Origin: Neorhizobium sp. UBA3556 | Lineage (GTDB): Bacteria; Pseudomonadota; Alphaproteobacteria; Rhizobiales; Rhizobiaceae | Reading direction: 5' to 3' | Assembly: GCA_002376235.1 (NCBI GenBank) | Contig: DFNX01000016.1 | Coordinates: forward strand, 1,527,249 to 1,591,248 | DNA: 64,000 nucleotides | In this document: one piece after another, positions 34,126 to 42,960 of the stretch | Position numbering within the stretch: position 1 is the stretch's first letter | Layout: each line of letters opens with the position of its first letter | The notes under the pieces: model-generated | Seen by the model: only the letters and a program-made list of their open reading frames with translations | Told to the model about the DNA's origin: nothing | Database searches by the model: none | Position numbers and translations under genes: made by a program

Positions 34126-34506
34126 TCACCGCACCCGGGGTATAGTGCAGGCCTCTCCGCCACCAAAAATACGTGAGCGACTGAGAAACCGCTTCTCCCG
34201 ACCATTGTCGAGCGAAAACATTCCGCCCCTGCCCGGCACGACATCAAGGATCAATTGCGTATGCTTCCACGCCTCGAACTGGCTGCCGCTGATATAGACC
34301 GGCACGCCGCCTATCTCGCCCAGCTTCACGTCGTGATCCCCGATGATGAAATCATCCGCCGGATAACACATCGGCGAGGACCCGTCGCAGCAACCGCCGG
34401 ACTGGTGGAAAAGGATTTCCGGATAGTCCTGCCTTATCTCGGCGATAAGATCGAGCGCCGCATCGGTCGCGGTGACGCGCGGCTCGCCATTGACATGCGT
34501 ATTCAT
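34126..34506 (-). CDS. DUF779-domain protein
   Basis: The 126-residue protein matches the DUF779 pattern, including the cysteine-rich FHQSGGCCDGSSPMCYPADD segment near 33-52 and FEAWKHTQLILDVVPGRGG near 77. Proteins of this family are commonly encoded beside AldB/ExaC-type acetaldehyde dehydrogenases, as is the case here (aldB at 35007, same strand). The start follows GGGAGGAG. The cluster of cysteines suggests metal or cofactor binding. The function is unknown. Confidence 0.85.
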   Translation of the reverse strand: MNTHVNGEPRVTATDAALDLIAEIRQDYPEILFHQSGGCCDGSSPMCYPADDFIIGDHDVKLGEIGGVPVYISGSQFEAWKHTQLILDVVPGRGGMFSLDNGREKRFLSRSRIFGGGEACTIPRVR

Positions 34507-34549
34507 AGTTTCTCCTCCCGGGCCTCTCCTCCCAAAGTCCGATTGATGC

Positions 34550-34879
34550 TCACGTGATGAGCTGAATGAAGTCTATCACGATTGCCATGAAAACACCCGA
34601 GATAGTCATGGCCAAGCCGCAGAGAAACACTTTGCTTGCCCGGTCATAGACCCGCTGCTGCAATGAATCGTGCCGCAGGAAAATCACCAGAGAACTCCCC
34701 TGCGTGATGATCCCGGCAGACAACAGAAGCATCGTCGGCAGATCGATCAGCATCCATGGGATCGGGTTTTGAGCCCATTGGCTGAGAAAGGTGAGTGAGA
34801 ACGAGAGAATGATCCCGACAACGGTCAAGGTGCCGTTGCGGAAGAGCATTTCGACCAGCGGTTCATTTTCATTCGACAT
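34550..34879 (-). CDS. Small membrane protein of unknown function
   Basis: The 109-residue protein has three predicted membrane helices, at about 15-33, 40-65 and 82-106. It lies between aldB and the DUF779 gene on the same strand, though a terminator separates it from aldB. The ribosome site is weak. I do not recognise a family. The coding case rests on the hydrophobic, well-punctuated translation and on its fitting the gap between two genes. Confidence 0.6.
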   Translation of the reverse strand: MSNENEPLVEMLFRNGTLTVVGIILSFSLTFLSQWAQNPIPWMLIDLPTMLLLSAGIITQGSSLVIFLRHDSLQQRVYDRASKVFLCGLAMTISGVFMAIVIDFIQLIT

Positions 34880-34961
34880 CGCGGAATATCTCGGCTGCCG
34901 GATCCTGACTCCGTATCGAATAGTCCTTTCGCGAAAATTTCAAGGCCGGTTGATAGACGAG

Positions 34962-34996
34962 AAAGCCGGGCAGAGGCATCACGCCCCTGTCCGGCT
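34962..34996 (-). terminator. Probable terminator after aldB
   Basis: On the minus strand GCCGGACAGGGGC pairs with GCCTCTGCCCGGC (one or two mismatches) around a 5-base loop, followed by TTTC. It is just past the aldB stop. Confidence 0.65.
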
Positions 34997-35006
34997 TCGG
35001 CTTGGA

Positions 35007-36515
35007 TCAGAAGAAGCCGAGCTTCTTCGGGCTGTAGCTCACCAGCATGTTCTTGGTCTGCTGGTAATGGTCGAGCATCATCTTGTGCGTCTCGCGACCG
35101 ATGCCGGACTGCTTGTAGCCACCGAAGGCCGCATGCGCCGGATAAGCGTGATAGCAATTGGTCCACACGCGACCGGCCTGGATTTCGCGGCCGAAGCGAT
35201 AGGCCCGGTTGCCATCACGCGTCCACACGCCAGCGCCGAGGCCATAGAGTGTGTCGTTGGCGATTTCGAGCGCTTCGGCATCGGTCTTGAACTTGGCCAC
35301 AGATACAACCGGCCCGAAGATTTCTTCCTGGAACACACGCATCTTGTTATGCCCGGCAAAGATGGTCGGCTTGATGTAGTAGCCGTTCGCCAGCTCACCG
35401 CCGAGATCGTTGCGATCGCCACCGGTCAGCACTTCAGCGCCTTCCTGCTTGCCGATATCGAGATAGGAGAGGATCTTCTCCATCTGCTCGCTGGATGCCT
35501 GCGCGCCGATCATCGTGGCGCTATCGAGCGGGTTACCCTGTACTATGGCTTCCACGCGCTTGACCGCCCGCTCCATGAACCGGTCGTAGATGCTCTCATG
35601 CACCAGCGCACGGCTGGGGCATGTGCAGACCTCGCCCTGGTTGAGCGCAAACATCGCAAAGCCTTCCAGCGCCTTGTCGAGGAAATCGTCATCCTCTTTC
35701 GCCACGTCGGCAAAGAAGATGTTCGGCGACTTGCCACCGAGTTCGAGCGTCACCGGAATAAGGTTTTGGCTGGCATATTGCATGATCAGCCGGCCTGTCG
35801 TCGTCTCGCCGGTAAAGGCGATCTTGGCGATGCGCGGGCTGGATGCCAGTGGCTTGCCGGCCTCAAGACCGAAACCGTTGACGATGTTCAATACCCCCGG
35901 AGGCAGGAGATCGCCGATGATTTCGGCCCAGACGAGCAGCGAGGCAGGCGTCTGTTCCGCCGGTTTGATGACGACGCAGTTGCCAGCGGCAAGCGCCGGC
36001 GCCAGTTTCCAGGCGGCCATCAGGATCGGAAAATTCCATGGAATGATCTGGCCGACGACGCCGAGTGGTTCATGGAAATGATAGGCGACGGTATCGTTGT
36101 CGATCTCGCCGATCGAGCCTTCCTGGGCACGGATGCAGGACGCGAAATAACGGAAATGGTCGATGGCAAGAGGAATGTCGGCCGCCATGGTTTCGCGGAT
36201 CGGCTTGCCATTATCCCAGGTTTCGGCCTGGGCCAGCACTTCCAGCTTGTCCTCCATCCGCTGGGCGATCTTCATCAGGATGTTGGAGCGCTCGGCCGGC
36301 GCGGTGCGGCCCCATTTATCCTTGGCGGCATGGGCGGCATCGAGCGCGGCGTTGATATCCTTCTCGTCCGAACGCGGAATTTCACACAACTTGCCGCCTG
36401 TGACGGGCGTGATGTTGTCGAAATATTTGCCGCCGATCGGCTCCCTCCACTCGCCGCCGATATAGTTGCCGTATTTCAGCTTGAACGGCGATTCGACGAT
36501 TTTCTGATGCAGCAT
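35007..36515 (-). CDS. aldB: Acetaldehyde dehydrogenase (AldB/ExaC type)
   Basis: The 502-residue protein has the aldehyde dehydrogenase fold, with [11 protein letters not shown] near 237, the general base Glu in [11 protein letters not shown] near 260, and the catalytic cysteine in [11 protein letters not shown] near 300. [11 protein letters not shown] and the C-terminal [13 protein letters not shown] are hallmarks of the AldB/ExaC group that oxidises acetaldehyde to acetate. The ATG at 36515 follows GGGAGGATGAC, and a longer frame to 36623 lacks a ribosome site. The AcoR-like gene next upstream is probably its regulator. Acetaldehyde may come from EutBC or ethanol. Confidence 0.92.
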   Translation of the reverse strand: MLHQKIVESPFKLKYGNYIGGEWREPIGGKYFDNITPVTGGKLCEIPRSDEKDINAALDAAHAAKDKWGRTAPAERSNILMKIAQRMEDKLEVLAQAETWDNGKPIRETMAADIPLAIDHFRYFASCIRAQEGSIGEIDNDTVAYHFHEPLGVVGQIIPWNFPILMAAWKLAPALAAGNCVVIKPAEQTPASLLVWAEIIGDLLPPGVLNIVNGFGLEAGKPLASSPRIAKIAFTGETTTGRLIMQYASQNLIPVTLELGGKSPNIFFADVAKEDDDFLDKALEGFAMFALNQGEVCTCPSRALVHESIYDRFMERAVKRVEAIVQGNPLDSATMIGAQASSEQMEKILSYLDIGKQEGAEVLTGGDRNDLGGELANGYYIKPTIFAGHNKMRVFQEEIFGPVVSVAKFKTDAEALEIANDTLYGLGAGVWTRDGNRAYRFGREIQAGRVWTNCYHAYPAHAAFGGYKQSGIGRETHKMMLDHYQQTKNMLVSYSPKKLGFF

Positions 36516-36690
36516 GTCATCCTCCCATGATGAGCTGGCCTCCCGGTTCGTGCCCGGGCTGGAAGGGAATCTGCGTCGTCCCGTTCTTGACGAAAAGCAG
36601 GCTGCGACCATATGGCGGCGCACACTGTCGCACCCTTGCTACAGTGAAGCGCCGCAAACCATGCGGCAGCGCAACAGAATGCGATTTACC

Positions 36691-37644
36691 TCAGTGGAGA
36701 CCGAAACGGTTCATCTTGCGGTGGAGCGTTGCCCGGCTCATGCCGAGCGCAATTGCTGCCTGCGAGACATTGCCGTTGGCGCGCGACAGCGCGCGCATCA
36801 GCGCCGCACGCTCCGCTTCGACCAGATCCTGACGATCGCCCGCCCGGTTCTCATCTAGAGCATCGGCCGCGGGGATGCCGGCAGCGATACGGGTATCATC
36901 GAGCGCAAGAGCCAGACGCGCAGCGCGCGTCGCACCGATAACGAGATCGTTGCGATCAACCGCGAGAAGCGCCGCCGCCGCATGCGCGGCTTGCGGCACG
37001 ATCAGGAAACGGGCGCCGGGAAAGGCGGAGCGGAACAGGTTGAGCTCGATCCTGAGCGCCGCGTCGCGAACCGTCTGCGAAAGGATCGACAGCATCATTT
37101 CATTGACGTCGTCTCGGCATGTGGAAATGTCGAGCGCCGCTGCCACCTCGCCGCGATGATCGCGGATCGGGGCAGTAGTGCAGCAAAGCCCGGTATTTGA
37201 AGAGAAAAAATGCTGGTCACGAAAGATGGAGACTGCCCGCTCGTCGGCCAGCGCCGTGCCGATACCATTGGTCCCGATACTGGCCTCGGTCCAGACCGCC
37301 GCCGTCCACAGTCCGAGATCGTGAAAGGCGCGGTCATCGCCGGCTGTGCCGCGCCGTTCCAGCGCGACACCGTTCCGATCGGTCAGGAGCAGGCAACAGC
37401 CCGACCTGCCGACGGTCGAAAACAGCTTGTCCATTTCCTCGCGCGCCTCGACGATCAGCCGATCCGAAGCCTGCCTTGTCTGGCGAAATTCGCTTTCGGT
37501 CAGCCGTTCGGGCGCACGTTCCTGCTCGGGCGCAAGATGGTGCATGACCATACAGCGCCGCCACGAAGCGACGACAGGCGAGCTCGCCGCAGCGGATTGG
37601 GCCGAGGCGTAAACCTCGTCCGCATGCAGGGAAACCGGATGCAT
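36691..37644 (-). CDS. AcoR-like regulator: GAF domain plus Fis-type HTH, no AAA+ domain
   Basis: The protein has 317 residues from the ATG at 37644 (GGGAGGAG upstream). N-terminal SWRRCMVMHHLAPEQ and a GAF domain (about 60-200, with WTEASIGTNGIGTAL) match AcoR/AcxR activators. The C-terminal Fis helix-turn-helix (LSRANGNVSQAAIALGMSRA) is also present. The central sigma-54-activating AAA+ domain, including GAFTGA, is missing, because only about 70 residues separate GAF and HTH regions. It therefore cannot activate sigma-54 promoters in the usual way. It probably regulates aldB, next downstream on the same strand. Confidence 0.85.
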   Translation of the reverse strand: MHPVSLHADEVYASAQSAAASSPVVASWRRCMVMHHLAPEQERAPERLTESEFRQTRQASDRLIVEAREEMDKLFSTVGRSGCCLLLTDRNGVALERRGTAGDDRAFHDLGLWTAAVWTEASIGTNGIGTALADERAVSIFRDQHFFSSNTGLCCTTAPIRDHRGEVAAALDISTCRDDVNEMMLSILSQTVRDAALRIELNLFRSAFPGARFLIVPQAAHAAAALLAVDRNDLVIGATRAARLALALDDTRIAAGIPAADALDENRAGDRQDLVEAERAALMRALSRANGNVSQAAIALGMSRATLHRKMNRFGLH

Positions 37645-37753
37645 GGGCTCCTCCCGGGCCAATTCTTTCATCAAGTTTCGCTAAAAAGCCGGTGCTTTGC
37701 AATCGTCAAGCAGGTGACCAACGAACTATTTATCGAAATACCACATGTGCCTT

Positions 37754-38659
37754 TCACGCAGCCTGTCGTGTCGAAAGCTCGCGTCTGGCAAAGGGTGCAA
37801 AGGCGTGCCGCACCCGCAGGATCGTTTCTGGCTCGGCCGACACCAATGGCAGGCGAACATCGGCCGGTGACTGGTGCAGGAAGAATTGAGCCTCTTTCAG
37901 CGCCGCCACATCATCCCCGCCAACAGACCTCGACGCGACGGACATGGCCTGCAGCAGAGAATCGCAGCCTCTGCCACGCTCCGCCATTGCCACCATGGTC
38001 TGCACCGGAGATGGGATGATGTTGGCCAAAGCCGACAAAGCCCCGTGCCCACCCATATCCAGGAACTCCATCAACTGCCTGTCGTCTCTCGAAAGATGCA
38101 TGAACCGTTCCCTGAGCGATGCCGGCACGGCGGCGAAATGTTCGAGACGCCCGGCGCCATGGCATATGCCGACGACAAGATCGATCTCAGCCAGCGCGTC
38201 CGCCAGCGCCGGGCCATAGTCTTTTGCCGTACGCCCCGGATCGTCATCGACAAGAACAGGGATACCGACTGCAGCAGCAATTTCGCGAAAGTGATTGATG
38301 ACGCCCTTCAGCGTCGGCTTCGAATAATACGGTACCGTCACCAGCAAGGCATCGGCGCCGAGTTCTTCGGCGCGGCGGCATCGCTCGACGGTTTCGGCCG
38401 TGCAGTTCGTACCGGTCGCTGCGACGATGCTCAGATGCGGCCCGCCGCGTGAAACAGCAGTTTTGATCAGGCTTTGCCATTCATCCGAACCGAGCACCGG
38501 CCCCTCGCCGATAACGTCGCACACGACAATTCCATCCACTCCGGCGATGATCTGACGATCGATTGCCGCCTCGAATTCCGGGAGATCGACCCGGCCTTCG
38601 CTGAAGGGGGTAAAAAGGGGTGTGTAAGTTTGACGCCTTGCACGAAGGAAGGGTGTCAT
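37754..38659 (-). CDS. DapA-fold (dihydrodipicolinate synthase family) protein lacking the Schiff-base lysine
   Basis: The 301-residue protein aligns along its length with DapA/NanA aldolases: ATGTNCTAE near 81, VPYYSKPT with the catalytic tyrosine near 112, DPGRT with Arg143. But the catalytic lysine segment, normally IGIKEATG, reads VGICHGAG, with Cys166 at the lysine position, and the TTGES threonine pair reads VIGEG. It therefore should not form the usual lysine-pyruvate imine. I chose the ATG at 38659 because AGGAG stands 7 bases upstream. It stands alone before kup. It may be a non-aldolase, a regulator or an enzyme with altered chemistry. Confidence 0.8.
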   Translation of the reverse strand: MTPFLRARRQTYTPLFTPFSEGRVDLPEFEAAIDRQIIAGVDGIVVCDVIGEGPVLGSDEWQSLIKTAVSRGGPHLSIVAATGTNCTAETVERCRRAEELGADALLVTVPYYSKPTLKGVINHFREIAAAVGIPVLVDDDPGRTAKDYGPALADALAEIDLVVGICHGAGRLEHFAAVPASLRERFMHLSRDDRQLMEFLDMGGHGALSALANIIPSPVQTMVAMAERGRGCDSLLQAMSVASRSVGGDDVAALKEAQFFLHQSPADVRLPLVSAEPETILRVRHAFAPFARRELSTRQAA

Positions 38660-38842
38660 GGTTTGGCTCCTGTTTTTAACGGAAACCAACATTGCTCCAC
38701 ACGCATAGGATTTCGATATGTGGGGAGAGACTATGACATCAAAGTCTTATATACATCCATTTGCCTTCACCGCGGCGATGCACCATATTCCGCGCCAGAC
38801 ATATAAATTGAACGACACCTTGGCCCTGCGCCTGGAGACTCT

Positions 38843-40756
38843 ATGACCGCATCGCATGCCGCTGATTCCGAGCAATCTTCGGAAACTCGCAAATTCCTTG
38901 TGTTGCTGATTGGGTCTATCGGGGTCGTCTATGGTGACATCGGGACGAGCCCGCTTTACGCCTTCCGCGAGGCCTTGCGTCCGTTTGCGGCCAACGGCAT
39001 TCAGGACGAGCACGTTATCGGACTGATTTCCTTGATGGTCTGGACGCTGACCATCATCGTCACCTTTAAATATGTCCTTTTCCTGCTGCGCGCCGACAAT
39101 GATGGTGAAGGCGGCACGCTATCGCTTCTGGCGCTGCTGATGAAGAAGACCGGAGGCTATATGCCGGTTCTGTTCTTCGCCGGCCTGATCGGCTCGGCGC
39201 TGTTCATCGGCGACGCGATGATTACGCCAGCACTCTCGGTCATGTCCGCGCTCGAAGGTATGAAGCTCATCACTCCAGCCTTCTCGGATTACGTCCTTCC
39301 GCTCTCCGCCGCCATCATGGTCTGTCTGTTCATGGTGCAGTCGAAGGGGACAGCGGCGGTCATGAAGTTCTTCGGGCCGATCACTGTTGTCTGGTTCCTG
39401 GCAATGGCCTGGGGCGGCCTCATCCATATCGGCGACGACTGGACAATCTTGCAGGCGCTCAATCCGGTGAATGCGCTGTGGTTCATTACCCATGCGGGCT
39501 GGGCGGGCCTGATCGTGCTCGGCGCCGTATTTCTGACGGTTACCGGCGCGGAAGCGCTTTACGCCGATCTCGGGCATTTCGGCCGCAAGCCGATCAGTGT
39601 CGCCTGGTTCATCCTGGTCTTTCCGGCGCTGGCGCTGAACTATCTCGGCCAGGGCGCGCTCGTGCTTGCCGATCCGACCAAGATTTCCAATCCCTTCTAC
39701 CTGCTTTATCCCGACTGGGCGTTGCTGCCGATGGTGATCCTCGCCACCATGGCGACGATCATCGCAAGCCAGGCGGTCATCACCGGCGCTTTCTCGCTGG
39801 CCCGCCAGGCCGTCCATCTCGGCTTCCTGCCACGCCTTGCAATCAAGTTCACTTCCGAGACCAATACCGGGCAGATTTATGTCCCGGCTGTCAACATGAT
39901 CCTTTGTATCGGCGTTCTGGTCCTGATCTTCACCTTCGGGGATTCGGAATCGCTCGCCACCGCCTATGGCATCTCGGTCACCGGCGCGATGGTCGTCACC
40001 TCGCTGATGTCCTTCCAGTTCCTCCGCGCCGTCTGGGGCTATAAGGCAATCACTGCCGCGCTGCTTCTGGCTCCGCTCTTCGCCATCGAGGTCGTCTTCC
40101 TCGCAGCAAACCTGCTCAAGGTTCATGACGGCGGCTGGGTCCCCGTCATGCTGGCACTGATCATTATGCTGACCATGTGGACATGGACCAAGGGTTCGAA
40201 ATATCTCAAGGAAAAGACCGCTCGAAACGACATACCGCTGGAAACCTTCATCAACTCGATCGAAAGCTCCATCGAGCGTGAGACCGCCAGCGCCCCTGTC
40301 ACGGTGCCGGGCACGGCGATATTCCTGACCAGCGTTCCGGACCGCACGCCCGCCGTCCTGCTGCATAACCTGAAGCACAACCATGTCCTGCATGAACAGA
40401 ACGTCATCCTGACCATCTGGACCCAGGACAAGCCCTATGTGCCACAGCAGGATCGCGTCGAAATGACGAGGCTGTCGAAGCGCTTCATCCGCCTCGATAT
40501 CACCTTCGGCTATATGGACGAACCCAACGTCGCCAAGGCGCTGACCGTCTGCAAGAAGAAGGGCTTCAAGTTCGAGATCATGCAGACCTCCTTCTATCTT
40601 GGCCGCCGCAACCTGATCGAGACGCCGAATACCGGCCTGCCGCGCTGGCAGGAAAAGCTCTATATCATCCTCGCCGATTTCGGCATCGACCCGTCCGCCT
40701 ATTTCAAGCTGCCGCCGAACCGTGTGGTGGAACTTGGTGAGCAGGTCGCGATTTAA
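38843..40756 (+). CDS. kup: Low-affinity potassium uptake protein Kup
   Basis: The 637-residue protein has about 12 membrane helices and Kup hallmarks such as [18 protein letters not shown] near 33-50, [12 protein letters not shown] near 90, [19 protein letters not shown] near 122 and the cytoplasmic C-terminal domain from about 480. It is a K+/H+ symporter. The start follows GGAG by five bases. With kdp and ptsN it makes a potassium locus. Rhizobial genomes often carry several kup copies. Confidence 0.95.
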   Translation: MTASHAADSEQSSETRKFLVLLIGSIGVVYGDIGTSPLYAFREALRPFAANGIQDEHVIGLISLMVWTLTIIVTFKYVLFLLRADNDGEGGTLSLLALLMKKTGGYMPVLFFAGLIGSALFIGDAMITPALSVMSALEGMKLITPAFSDYVLPLSAAIMVCLFMVQSKGTAAVMKFFGPITVVWFLAMAWGGLIHIGDDWTILQALNPVNALWFITHAGWAGLIVLGAVFLTVTGAEALYADLGHFGRKPISVAWFILVFPALALNYLGQGALVLADPTKISNPFYLLYPDWALLPMVILATMATIIASQAVITGAFSLARQAVHLGFLPRLAIKFTSETNTGQIYVPAVNMILCIGVLVLIFTFGDSESLATAYGISVTGAMVVTSLMSFQFLRAVWGYKAITAALLLAPLFAIEVVFLAANLLKVHDGGWVPVMLALIIMLTMWTWTKGSKYLKEKTARNDIPLETFINSIESSIERETASAPVTVPGTAIFLTSVPDRTPAVLLHNLKHNHVLHEQNVILTIWTQDKPYVPQQDRVEMTRLSKRFIRLDITFGYMDEPNVAKALTVCKKKGFKFEIMQTSFYLGRRNLIETPNTGLPRWQEKLYIILADFGIDPSAYFKLPPNRVVELGEQVAI

Positions 40757-40804
40757 AGCAATTCCAGCGAAAGTGGATTACCGGTTTTGCATCCGGAATT
40801 GCTT
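40756..40804. repeat. Short palindromic repeat between kup and corA (copy 1)
   Basis: AAGCAATTCC (40756-40765) and GGAATTGCTT (40795-40804) are perfect inverted arms around a core CGAAAGTGGATTACCGGTTT. The core resembles the element at 46434-46477 (CGAAGTGGCTACCGGTT). The left arm starts on the last base of the kup stop codon. It belongs to a family of short intergenic elements common in Rhizobiaceae. Confidence 0.75.
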
Positions 40805-40824
40805 TGAAACAGAGCTAGAGCGTC

Positions 40825-41790
40825 ATGACTGTTGTTGCCTCTTACGTCTACACGAACGGGAAGCGCGGGCGCCCTCTCGCGATAGACGAACCGTGCCCGA
40901 AGCTCACCGGAGACGAATTCGCCTGGATCGGCCTGCACGAGCCAACCGAAGAGGAATTGAAGATGCTGGCCAGAACCTATGGCCTGCATGAGCTGGCGAT
41001 AGAAGATGCGCTGCATGCCCATCAGATCCCCAAGGTCGAGGCCTATGGCGAGCAGCTATTCGTCGTCGCCAAGACCGCCCATCTGGAAGGCGACAAGATC
41101 TGCTATGGGGAAACCGCGATCTTTGTCGGGCGACACCATATCATAACCGTGCGGCACGGCTCGCTGCGCAACCATATCGGCGTCCGCGCCCAGCTCGAAG
41201 CCTCTCCCCGCCTGTTGTCGCAAGGCCCGGACTACGTCCTGCACGGCATTCTCGACTTCATCGTTGACGGCTATCTGCCGACCGTGCAGACGATTGAGGA
41301 CCGGGTTCTGGAAATGGAGCAGCGGATGCTCGCCAATTTTCTTGAACGCGACCAGATCCGCAGGCTGTTCAGACTGAGGCGCCAACTGATCCTGTTCGGC
41401 CGCATTCTCGGCCCGATGTCGGAGCTGGTAGGCAAGCTGGTCAATCTCGACCTCCCCTGCCTCGACAAGCACGCCAAGCCCTATTTTCGCGATGTGCTGG
41501 ATCACACCAGAAGGGTGGAAAGCATGGTTGGCGGTCTTCGCGAAGTCATCACTTCCGTCTTCGAAGCATCAAACCTCCTCGAACAGCAGCGCCAGGGCGT
41601 CATCACCCGCCAGCTCGCCTCATGGGCTGCGATCCTTGCCGTGCCGACTGCCGTTGCCGGCATCTACGGCATGAATTTCGAAAACATGCCGGAGCTGAAG
41701 ACCGAGGACGGATATTACGTCGTGCTTGGTGCAATCGTCATCCTGTGCAGCCTGCTCTATTACCGCTTCAAGAAGGTCGGCTGGCTCTGA
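40825..41790 (+). CDS. corA: CorA-family magnesium transporter
   Basis: The 321-residue protein has a large cytoplasmic N-terminal domain and two C-terminal helices (about 262-282 and 298-316), with the signature YGMN between them (GIYGMNFENMPE). It forms a pentameric Mg2+ (or Co2+/Ni2+) channel. It follows kup after a repeat and ends 7 bases from the convergent ptsN stop. Whether it is co-transcribed with kup through the repeat hairpin is uncertain. Confidence 0.93.
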   Translation: MTVVASYVYTNGKRGRPLAIDEPCPKLTGDEFAWIGLHEPTEEELKMLARTYGLHELAIEDALHAHQIPKVEAYGEQLFVVAKTAHLEGDKICYGETAIFVGRHHIITVRHGSLRNHIGVRAQLEASPRLLSQGPDYVLHGILDFIVDGYLPTVQTIEDRVLEMEQRMLANFLERDQIRRLFRLRRQLILFGRILGPMSELVGKLVNLDLPCLDKHAKPYFRDVLDHTRRVESMVGGLREVITSVFEASNLLEQQRQGVITRQLASWAAILAVPTAVAGIYGMNFENMPELKTEDGYYVVLGAIVILCSLLYYRFKKVGWL

Positions 41791-41797
41791 AACAGGC

Positions 41798-42244
41798 TCA
41801 GTCCCGTGTAAGCAAAATATAGGCCTCTTCCGGCGTCCCGGCAGAACGGACCGCATCAGCCACCTCGTCATTACGCAAACGCCGGGCGATACAGGAAAGC
41901 AGATTGAGGTTCTGCCGCTGATCTGTCGGCGGAGACAGAAGCAGGACCACGACATCGACCGGCACGTCATCCACCGCTTCGAAATCCAGCGGTTTTGCCA
42001 GCCGGATGAACAGGCAAAAGCAGTCGTGCACGCCTTCGACGATGGCATGCGGAATGGCGATCCCCTGCCCGATACCCGTCGAACCCAGATTTTCACGGCT
42101 CGTCAAAGCCTGTGAAATGACGGATGCTTCAACGCCTGTGCACTTCGACCCCAGGTCGGAAAGCTTGATGATCAGCTCCCTTTTCGACGAGGCCGCAAGA
42201 TCCAGCACGACGTTCTCGGCCGACAGATGATCGCTCAACTGCAT
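41798..42244 (-). CDS. ptsN: PtsN/EIIA-Ntr-like nitrogen PTS protein encoded behind kdpE
   Basis: The 148-residue protein has the EIIA fold with the phosphorylatable histidine in GIGQGIAIPHA near 66. I chose the ATG at 42244 because GGAG lies six bases upstream. An in-frame ATG at 42256 precedes that site. Unphosphorylated EIIA-Ntr is known to bind KdpD and to affect Kdp activity in enteric bacteria and rhizobia. Here the gene is 23 bases behind kdpE, so it is probably made from the kdp transcript. The canonical rhizobial ptsN next to rpoN would be elsewhere, so this is likely a dedicated paralogue. Confidence 0.88.
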   Translation of the reverse strand: MQLSDHLSAENVVLDLAASSKRELIIKLSDLGSKCTGVEASVISQALTSRENLGSTGIGQGIAIPHAIVEGVHDCFCLFIRLAKPLDFEAVDDVPVDVVVLLLSPPTDQRQNLNLLSCIARRLRNDEVADAVRSAGTPEEAYILLTRD

Positions 42245-42267
42245 GAAATGCTCCATTGAAATGATGA

Positions 42268-42960
42268 TTAGAGGCCTTCGGCCAGACGATAGCCGACGCC
42301 GGTTTCCGTCAGGATGTAACGCGGCTGATCGGGCGTCGCCTCGATTTTCTGGCGAAGCTGGCGCACATAGACGCGCAGATATTGAACATCGGTCAGCCCA
42401 TCCCAGACATGTTCGAGCAGGAACCGATGGGTCAGCACCTTACCGGCATGCTGTACGAGGATGCGCAGGATATCGTATTCCTTCGGCGACAGCTTGACCT
42501 CATTGCCCGCCACCCTGACGATGCGCTTGACGAGATCGACCGTAAGATCACCCGTCTGGAAAACCGGCTTTTCGCCCTGCGTTTGCAGCCGGTGGCGCAG
42601 CGCCACGCGAATGCGTGCCCCAAGCTCGTTCATACCGAAGGGTTTCGTCACATAGTCGTCGGCGCCCAGTTCCAGTGCTTTGACGATGCCTGCCTCGTCG
42701 GTGCGGCTGGATAGAATGACGATCGGCAGCGTCATCCCCTCCCCGCGCCATTTGGCAAGCAGTTCATGCCCGGACATATCCGGCAGACCGAGATCGAGGA
42801 TGATCAGGTCCGGTTTGTCACTATTGACCAGTTCCATCGCTACCTTGGCATTCATCGCTTCGATGACGGCGTAATCCTGCGTCGCCAGCCCGACCCGCAA
42901 CAGCTTGCGGATCGGTGGCTCGTCATCGACGATCAGGATTTTGACACCGCTATTGGTCAT
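42268..42960 (-). CDS. kdpE: KdpE response regulator
   Basis: The 230-residue protein is an OmpR/PhoB-type regulator: DDE at 12-14, phospho-acceptor Asp in LIILDLGLPDMSG near 57, Lys in VTKPF near 106, then a winged helix with KEYDILRILVQHAGKV and YLRVYVRQLRQKIE. It activates the kdp operon when phosphorylated by KdpD. Its ATG overlaps the kdpD stop by 4 bases. Confidence 0.95.
   Translation of the reverse strand: MTNSGVKILIVDDEPPIRKLLRVGLATQDYAVIEAMNAKVAMELVNSDKPDLIILDLGLPDMSGHELLAKWRGEGMTLPIVILSSRTDEAGIVKALELGADDYVTKPFGMNELGARIRVALRHRLQTQGEKPVFQTGDLTVDLVKRIVRVAGNEVKLSPKEYDILRILVQHAGKVLTHRFLLEHVWDGLTDVQYLRVYVRQLRQKIEATPDQPRYILTETGVGYRLAEGL

Noticed and set aside
37754..38659. The DapA-like gene as a true dihydrodipicolinate synthase (dapA)
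   Set aside because: The catalytic lysine and threonine pair are replaced, so the enzyme name would be misleading.
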